Shown piece by piece: positions 57,122-64,000 of a stretch of 64,000 nt of DNA. Each line of letters starts with the position of its first letter. Position 1 is the stretch's first letter. This DNA is from Isochrysis galbana (Eukaryota; Haptophyta; Isochrysidales; Isochrysidaceae). A program made the translations under genes and the position numbers. The notes beneath the pieces were generated by a model, which made no database searches, had not been told where the DNA came from, and was given only the letters and a program-made list of their open reading frames with translations. Location of the stretch: positions 3,918,299-3,982,298 of the forward strand of contig CM030935.1 of NCBI GenBank assembly GCA_018136815.1. Direction: 5' to 3'.

Positions 57122-58615
57122 TCACAGCATGTTCGCAGTGATTGGCCCAGTCGATGGCAGGCCTTGGGCTTGCGCACCCCTTGCACGCATACCAAAGCGC
57201 ATCACCACCACTATCAAGGCGATGACTAGAATGATAGGAAAAGCGACCCATGCAGAGGCAACCGAGGCCATGTGATGGCTTACGTCAGCTGTACGCTCGG
57301 CTGCGAGCTCACCATAAACCTCTGGCGGGCAACAATATTCGAAGCATTTAGAGCCATCCGGCTTGGCGAAGCCTTCGGAGCCCTTTTCATCGTCTGGGCA
57401 ACTCCATGTCGCAGTCCACGAGCAATCACAATGAAAGGGCGGAGGCGGCGAGAAGCCATGAGTCTCCCATGGCGCATTCGCGGAGGACAACGAGACACCG
57501 TATGGGTCCCAGTCCAACGGTTTGGTATCGAACACGGTCGACACAGCGTGCTCTGTGGGATGCTCCCACGCAACCCGAACCTGCATGACGAGGGGCGCAT
57601 CAGCACGGAGGCATGACGGTGTCGCTGACCTTCATGTCACATTCAGCAATGAGCGAGCTGTGTTCCTCGCAAAAAAGGCGTGGCCAACGTGCAAGAAGCA
57701 AACCCAGCCAGTTGTGGCAACACTCATTCGCCCACCTTAACAGTGAAGAGGTCGCCATTCGGCCGACCCTTTACATTCAATTCCTGCACATCATAGTCAT
57801 GGTCCACAGATTGAAAGTGAGCTAACTCCGAGAGTTCCTGGGTACGTTTGGTGGGAGGCGTAAGTACGAGCCTGGAAATCGCAAGTGGAGTACCTTCGTG
57901 AATCCATCCTGCCCCGGTCTCTTCCACGGGCAACAGGGCACAGGATACGACGGCCATGTTAGAGCAGTAGCACCGCATCAATAGCAAGGGCTGAGGAAAA
58001 ACTTACCCGCAAATCAACTTCCACAGAGCCTAATAGGTCGTTTGAGTTCCAATTGTCCTCATCGTAGATATTGACTTGGACGTAGCGTGCTTCCCACACC
58101 TCGGCCGTGGCGGGATAATGGCAGCAGGTACCCTGGAACTTTTGCTCGCCCCAGACAGCCTTCATCCCTTTCGCCGTCTGCTGCCAGCTTTTAACCACCT
58201 TCTCTGTTGAGCACCATCTCGTCTCCTCCAAGTGGACCGACTCCTGCGGCCAGTACATACCGTCATACGTCGCGTTCACAGGACAGTCTGCTGTCCGATG
58301 CCCAGGAATCATACACCAGCCTTTGTCGCGGCCGTACAGAGCAGGGACTGCAGGGTGGGAGGGCAGCGGGCAGCAGGCGGTGAGAGCAACATGCTGCAAG
58401 CCGAAAGCCAGCTTGAACACCAGATTCCCCCTGCACGAAGCATTATGAATGCCTTGCCCTCGAGGTGACCAACAGCACCAGCGATTTTCGCATGGACCAA
58501 CGTCCTGCTGCGAGAGCTCCGAGCCCTGATAGCCGATGGAGTAAGGGCCATCTCCCCCTGGGCCTCTCACAAAGAGGAACGTAGGGAGGCGTTGCGGCTG
58601 CCGAGGCAAATCCAT
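57122..58615 (-). CDS. Cys-rich type I membrane protein with a C2-like segment
   Basis: Three minus-strand exons: 58615-58007, about 57920-57736 and about 57585-57122. The first encodes a Cys-rich region (pairs such as WCCW, TACC, TCCHY; DKGWCMIPGHRTADC) and ends in a C2-domain-like strand pair (YVQVNIYDEDNWNSNDLLG, VEVDLR). The second gives a beta-rich stretch ending LNVKGRPNGDLFTVK. The third has more Cys (CDCSWTATWSC, CFEYCCPPE), then one transmembrane helix (VAFPIILVIALIVVVMRFG) and a short basic tail. An exported or surface protein is likely: many Cys before a membrane anchor. No signal peptide follows the chosen ATG, so an upstream exon (perhaps near 58720, starting MVYVCLLYAGKF) is probably missing. 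No family name can be given. Confidence 0.6.
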
Positions 58616-59957
58616 GGCCAGGACAGGAAGGGCGAGGGGGTGAGCGGCGGGATGCGGGGCTAAGGGTCACTTTGCATGGCCGCGTAAGGCTGCTGCGGCT
58701 CGCTGAACTTGCCAGCGTAGAGCAGACAGACGTAGACCATCTCGGGCAGGGCCGCGAACGCGGGGAGCCGGGGATGGCGAGGAGAGCGGCGAGGGGAGGA
58801 GGCCTACCAGCTCTCTCATACTCTCTCTAGAGTAGAGTACTCTACTATACTTTCTACAAAATTCAATTCACACAAGCCAGGTGTTTGGCCCAGCCTGTTT
58901 GAAGTTTGAAGTTACCAGTATATTCCAGGAGTTCTTTGCCCGGACACGCGCAGGGCCAACAAGGAAGAGCGAGGGACGGAGGACGAAGGCGAGGAGAACA
59001 ACGTCGAACAGTCGGAAAGGAGAAGAAACACTAGGGCGGTCAAACAGCTATATTTTAACTTCTAAGGGTGAAAATTGACCAAGTCAAGATTGAGGATTCA
59101 TTACGAGATTTTTGGATATGGTGACCGGATAGGTGTAACTAGCACATATCCGGTGCCCTTTGGGCCCTAGACCCCCCACGGTAGCCCCCACAGCGATGCG
59201 TAACCAGAAAACGCGCAAATTGGCCCAAAAATCACTATCGCGGAGGGCCGACGTCCGACGCGAGCGCGGGCGAGGTCGGGCCGCTAATCGACGCGTCCCC
59301 GGCGCAGCGTGCCTCGGCCAGCCACAGCCATGCGCGTAGGCTGCCAGGAGCGCCTCCTACTGCCCCCCATGCCCGCCGCCGCCTCATCGCAAATCGCCCC
59401 CTCGCGTCCCTCGCTAGCGCGCCAACGGAGGGGTCCCGGAGCGCCCGAGTTAGGCGTGCGCCCGGGCGCGCTGCGAAAGCTTTCTTCGCCATCAGCCCGG
59501 TGTCCGGGCCAGCCAGGACACTGAATGAGCAGAATCCGCCGCGCCAGCGACGCCAATCGCGCCAGCCGCGCGCCGGTCCATCGGATCATCCGTCGCCCCA
59601 TCGCTCTCTTGTCGGCATTCTCTTCCTTGTTTCTATCTGTCAGCAGGTCTATGTGTTCTGTGCTGAGGCCCAATAAGGGACCAAGAGACTAAGAGCTGCA
59701 CTCTACTACAAAACTCATTCAGGCATTTTCTGTGTGGCCACTAAACCTCTGTGTGAGGATTTAAATAACATCTGCGAATCCGGCTATGCCCCTTCCCGTC
59801 CAAAGGGTCCCACGGGCACTGCTCCCCCGCGCGCGCCCCGCTTCAACATCTCTCCAACCACCCACGAGGCCTCGCCGAGCTCCCGTCCTCACCGCCTCCT
59901 CCTGGCTTGGCCTCGCCTGCGAGCTCCCATCCACCTCGATCTTCCTGCCCTCGAAAT
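58616..59957. other. Intergenic region with mini-element M, copy 5
   Basis: 59034-59085 begins AGGGCGGTCAAACAG and matches the reverse complement of the right half of M copies. An inverted repeat ACCGGATA/TATCCGGT lies near 59122-59153. The GC-rich segment 59235-59600 gives long incidental frames. 59700-59957 is probably promoter and 5' UTR, possibly with a 5' exon, of the AlkB-like gene. Confidence 0.45.
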
Positions 59958-61749
59958 ATGGTGGCGCCGCTGCGGCGAAGCCGCGCGCCCACGCAGCGCA
60001 GGAGGGGTGAACTCAGCTTCGCTGGACGGGTGCAGCGAGTGCGCTCGGCTGACGATGCACTCACACTCGTTGCGTCTGCTCGCTCGCCCGAAGAGCGGGC
60101 AGACGCGCTCGAGCGGCTGGGCCAGATGGTTCCGCTCGCGAGGCAGAGGGAGAACGAGGCTGCGGCGGTCCGATCAGATGCGAGACTGGCGCGCGCAGTG
60201 TCGCAGCTTGCGGAGAAGCCACCGCCGTCACTACATCGTTGTGCTACGCTATGGGCCCTCGCATTGCTCTTCCCGCGCGGCTCAGAGGTCCCAATCTATG
60301 TGACCCAGGCAGCCAGGGAGATTTCGCTCGCGATGCCCGGGGACCTTCCGCCCACTCTGGCTGCACATGCCCTGTGGGGATGCGATACTCTCGGCATTCA
60401 CGCGCCGCCTCAATTGCTAGATGCAGTGGACAGCCTCCCATTCCGTCTCCACGTGGGCGCTGCGGCCGGTGCTCTTCGCGGGTGGAGGGATTGCGAAGAG
60501 ACTGTCGTGGCTGACATGGTCGCCGAACTGCCAATACAACGAGATGTAATCGCATCGGGATCGGTACAACCAAACGCACAAATGGTCTTGGAAGATAGGG
60601 GGACGTGTTGGCTATCCGATTCGGGGAGTTCGTTCACCTACTCTGGCAAGGTAGGCAGCACGCCAAATTGGCCTGCTGCAAGAGCGCGTCGCTCATTTGA
60701 AGCATCGATCCACGCATGTGTCACCTTTTGCTCCATGAGGTAGTGGCGAGTCGCATAAGTGCGCACCACGAATGCAAGCCCATCCCAATTTGCGATTCGT
60801 AGGTAATGTACCCAAGTGGGGCACTTACTCCTGCAATCGCCTCTGTTCGAGACGCGCTTGGGTCTTCCATATCGCGGCGATACTGCTCGGTCCTGGTCAA
60901 TCACTATCCCAACGGGGCGTCGGGCATGCGCTTTCACTCTGACCCAGGGCAGGTATGATGCGAGAATGTGTAACACGGGGCTATGCTCGACCGCTCAAGC
61001 CATGCCTCTTGCCCACACTTTCGCCCTTTGCACCTCAGGGCCCCGAAGGCGGCTGGGGCTATGATACGGCCGTTGTCTCGATTGGACAGGCCCGCCTTTT
61101 TACCTTCCGGCGCATCTCTGACCCATCGATCCGCGCAACCTTTGCCGTACGCCATGGAGATGTGTTGCACATGTTTGACAATTGCCAGGCACGTTCCCAA
61201 CCGTTCTGACAAATACTTTAGTGAATGAACGGCAGGAATTCCTCCGGTGGCTATCAGCGTACCGCACTCGCCCAGACAGCCCTGTCTCTCTGGCAGACCA
61301 ACCTGAGACACTTGTCCACTTGCTCCGCGAGCCGAAGTCCACACAGCATTGAGGCCATTAGTTGATTAGTCCTTTGCTTGCTTGGGCGTCGTCAGGAATT
61401 GTGGCAGCACTCAGTGGTACGGGACCGCCCTGGCCGTGGCAAGAGAGTCGATCGACGTGCTGGCCAGCCCCCGTACTTGCTACCGCAGCCGGTGACGGGT
61501 GTTGGCGAACGTGGACGTGCTCACGGCAGCAAAACGGCGCGTTCAACAGGTGCTTCCAATCCGAATGCCCTACACGACGACGATGAGGAAGAAGATGGAT
61601 ACGGTGGGCGAATCTCGCTGGTGTTCAAACGTACATGGGATAGCGAGACACAACTCTGGGAAAGTGAAGAAGCCGCCAGATCTAGCGAGAAGCGCCCGAA
61701 AAATCAGGGTGGCATGACAACATCATTGGCAAGGACGGGAGGCAACTAA
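59958..61749 (+). CDS. AlkB-like 2-oxoglutarate/Fe(II) dioxygenase with helical-repeat N-terminus
   Basis: Exons 59958-60650, 60803-60952, 61039-61188 and 61396-61749 stay in frame and give about 448 residues. The catalytic part begins at SSFTYSGK and VMYPSGALTPAI. It has VLVNHYPNG then MRFHSDPG (the H-x-D iron ligands), GQARLFTFRR, HGDVLHMFDNCQ, ELWQHSVV (third His ligand) and GRISLVFKRTW (Arg for 2-oxoglutarate). These are the ordered hallmarks of AlkB-type demethylases that act on alkylated DNA or RNA, or on protein. The first 190 residues are Ala/Leu-rich helices with TLWALALLF and AAHALWGCDTLGIHAP units, like the OPR/HPR-type repeats of organelle RNA-binding proteins; the Arg-rich start could be a transit peptide. 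The third intron seems to use a GC donor (CAG|GCACGT). The tail after RISLVF is acidic then basic. Upstream coding exons cannot be excluded. Confidence 0.8.
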
Positions 61750-61792
61750 AAACAGAAAAATAAGTGTGTCTCATCCTTCATTCTACAAGTAA

Positions 61793-62205
61793 AAAACTTT
61801 GAAGATTTTGGGCTGACACCTACTATATCCAGGTAATCCTACCTCCTCGCTGACACCGCCCTTTCTTCCCTTCCCTCCACCACCTCCCTTTCCCCCCATC
61901 ATTCCTTTGTCTTCAGCATGAGGGGTGCGGCCCAGGTGCGCTACCTTGGACCTTGGGCCTAGTTCGGAGTATGGGTTTGGGGCAGGCCTTTTGGATGCAT
62001 GGTGCGCGCGTCTGGCTTGTGGTGCCCGAGCGCTTGTTGTGTCACGTATGGCTGCGTCGGATTCTGTTGTGCCGTTACGCGCGATTGTACGTCCATTGGT
62101 GTGGCCGCCTTTCAGGCGTGGTGTGTTTCGGGTTCCTCGGCTATCATGTGTGCCCCTCCTAGCTTGGTAGTTACCGCTAAGAGCTCTGCGCTAGGGACTA
62201 GCTTG
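61793..62205 (-). mobile_element. Module D retroposon with 18-bp target duplication
   Basis: The sequence CCTTCATTCTACAAGTAA stands at 61775-61792 and 62206-62223. The enclosed 413 bp begins with module D (AAAACTTTGAAGATTTTGGG, GGTAATCCTACCTCCTCGC), i.e. the 3' end of a minus-oriented element. No hairpin head is seen at the right edge, so the copy is 5'-truncated. Confidence 0.75.
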
Positions 62206-62223
62206 CCTTCATTCTACAAGTAA

Positions 62224-62832
62224 TATTTGCTGGATCATGGTCCGTATCTTACCCTCCATTCTATTTATCACGGTGGGGTGTCGCGGATGGCTTGCGTCGA
62301 ATGGCGATTATTGGAAGGATAATAATTGTTGCTGCGGGTAGGGGGAGTCCGTCCCCGCGTCCCCGCGCCCGAGAGGGCCGGTTTCCCCCCTCTCGCTCTC
62401 GCCCGCCGCCCGCCGGGATCCCCCGAAGATCCATTTCGGCCACCTCAGCGGCCTTCTCTCTTTCCCCACCCTTTTCGGTATCCCGGTATCCCCCAAGAGC
62501 CAATGCCCCGGTGCCGCGGGGGGAGACCCCCTTCGTTTCCCCGTGCAGTCCCTATGCCCCCCTCCTTGTTTCTTACCTACCCCGGCTATTTCGCCTCATC
62601 GAGGGACCGCCTTCATGTTTCAATTTGAAGCAGAAGATAATAGTAAAAAGGTGGCGCCGTCGGGTGCTGGTGTGGCGCGGCCGTCGGCCGCCGACGGCGC
62701 TTCTTTATAAAGTACGTATGTGTATTTGAGAATCCCCGCCCGTTCTTGGAGCGTCTCGCGAGCTCGTTCTTTCTTTCCTTTACAAGTGAAGCAGTCGGTG
62801 GAGCCGACGGGGAGTGACGGGGAATCCACCAG
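62224..62832. other. Spacer, partly repeat-like
   Basis: 62265-62300 (GGGGTGTCGCGGATGG) resembles 13565-13590, suggesting another repeat fragment. The rest is a GC-rich spacer without a recognised gene. Confidence 0.4.
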
Positions 62833-62934
62833 ATGGTTTCATCGATCCCTGCTGCTGTAGCTTCTCGAGCTGTTTGTGCAGCGCCTAGGCTTCCGCACAC
62901 CGGCTCTGCACTCACGACCCGCAAGTCGAACTGC

Positions 62935-63219
62935 ATGGCTCGCTACACGCTGGTGATCCTTTTCTCGCTTATGAGCTGCGCGTGCGCTGGACGGCTGGCT
63001 GCTCTCACCGACCGCACCACTTCGTCGGACCACTGCTCTGAGAGATGTGAGACATCTGGCTACCTTCGACGTGACGCTGATGTTGTGCTCGCCACTCCCG
63101 GATACTCCAAGCACAATGCCCGGAGCAGGAAAATGGCGATTCGCGGTGGATGCTCGGCGAATCCACACTGGCAGATCCATCATATGACGGAGCGGGAATG
63201 GTTTGCTCTTTGCGGCTGA
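62935..63219 (+). CDS. Putative secreted protein, N-terminal exon
   Basis: From the ATG at 62935 the frame starts MARYTLVILFSLMSCACAGR, a good signal peptide with a likely cleavage site after SCACA, followed by Cys-containing sequence (SSDHCSERCETSGYLRR). An earlier in-frame ATG lies at 62833. The frame stops at 63219, but codon-like sequence continues in other frames to about 63700 (for example a hydrophobic YFWLASLLWPVFHQ stretch), so further exons are likely. No family is recognised. Confidence 0.35.
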   Translation: MARYTLVILFSLMSCACAGRLAALTDRTTSSDHCSERCETSGYLRRDADVVLATPGYSKHNARSRKMAIRGGCSANPHWQIHHMTEREWFALCG

Positions 63220-64000
63220 ACCATTGATTGTGATAGAAAGCAGGGCAGTACGGATCCATTATCCAATTCCTCATGCTTGGAGCACGCGGAAGCCAGAGCT
63301 GTATTTCAGCTACCACAGCGGCATGGTGTCAACGACGATGTCAGATGACTTTGGCTGGCTCGTCAACATTCGAATAGGCAGACCGCCTGTGGTCGACTCA
63401 ACTTGCTGCACGATGGGACACCCAATGACTTACTTCTGGCTTGCTTCCTTGCTGTGGCCAGTGTTTCACCAGGAACTGGAGCGACGCACTCACATCACCC
63501 TTCTCGCATGGTATATCTATGACTGCCGTGCGCCACCTCCTCGAATTTCTCATCTAAAAGAAGTCGTTCCCTCCTCGAGCCTGAGATTCGCTTGTTGTGA
63601 ACCATCGTCTCCCAAGGGGAAAGGAGGAAAGAGGCAAGAAACTGGGTTCGGCCAATTTCATTGCGCCTTTGGCCAGCTGCATTTCGCCGTTTTGTGGATG
63701 CTGTGAGTTTGTGGGTGTCGTGGCATTGCCGTTCGATGTTTTACCGCCACTCATTTGGTTGTCCCCTGTGCACCTTTACTAGGCTACTAGGCGGTTGGCA
63801 TTGTCTTTGTGTTACAGCTTAGTGAAATTTCGACGAGCTTGTATACTTTTTTGTCCTTTTGTGCTTGTTTGGGTGCATGTATGTCTTACGTACCTCTGAA
63901 CGCGCATGTCTCATTCACCTTGACTTTCTCTAGCCTGGTGCACCCAGACGCACGAACCTCGCTGCATGCCAGTGGCACATCCAGCAGCACTGTATACTGT
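63220..64000. other. Right edge, possible continuation of the secreted-protein gene
   Basis: A plus-strand frame at 63203-63706 is open for about 167 codons and may contain one or more exons of the gene starting at 62935. From 63710 to the end nothing is recognised. Confidence 0.3.

Overview
This window is nuclear DNA of a unicellular, probably photosynthetic eukaryote. Its genes are split by short GT-AG introns (about 70-350 bp), base composition is GC-rich, and many repeats lie between genes. A plastid-type diaminopimelate epimerase starting with a hydrophobic leader, a cryptochrome/photolyase and an AP2-domain regulator point to an alga. The leader hints at a complex plastid, but the lineage cannot be fixed from the sequence alone.

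Layout. 2.65-5.4 kb (-): a tRNA-uridine hydroxylase (TrhO/TSTD2) fused to an RRM. 7.3-11.7 kb (+): a NEK-family kinase. 15.1-17.6 kb (-): a POFUT1-like O-fucosyltransferase. 22.2-25.2 kb (+): an ARMH3 (C10orf76) homologue. 26.8-29.1 kb (+): a broken Ty3 retrotransposon. 30.8-34.1 kb (-): a photolyase/cryptochrome with N-terminal ubiquitin-interacting motifs. 34.4-35.2 kb: a piggyBac-like end. 36.5-37.4 kb (+): dapF. 39.3-42.7 kb (-): a protein with four AP2 domains and a SANT-like domain. 43.0-43.7 kb (-): a tyrosine recombinase of DIRS/Crypton type. 47.1-56.8 kb (+): a full-length DNA polymerase theta. 57.1-58.6 kb (-): a Cys-rich single-pass membrane protein. 60.0-61.7 kb (+): an AlkB-like dioxygenase with a helical-repeat N-terminus. 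62.8-63.2 kb (+): a possible secreted protein. Reading frame stays open across every junction for the kinase, ARMH3, photolyase, AP2 and AlkB genes, which supports those models.

Repeats. The gene-poor stretches are built largely from one superfamily of retroposons. Its copies start with a 7-8 bp hairpin with a TTAT loop, carry a GC-rich foldable middle, end in one of several alternative 3' modules, often have an A/T-rich tail, and are flanked by 12-18 bp target-site duplications that I can read for six copies. The hairpin stems differ between subfamilies by compensating base changes. This is the strongest candidate for an undescribed system. A separate short-palindrome array (25.79-26.37 kb) and 60-75 bp foldback mini-elements are further unexplained structures.

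Functional links. Polymerase theta, the photolyase and the AlkB-like protein all fit DNA or RNA repair, but nothing shows they are co-regulated; neighbours in a eukaryotic window are normally independent. Several genes are unusual domain fusions (TrhO-RRM, UIM-photolyase, helical repeat-AlkB, AP2x4-SANT).
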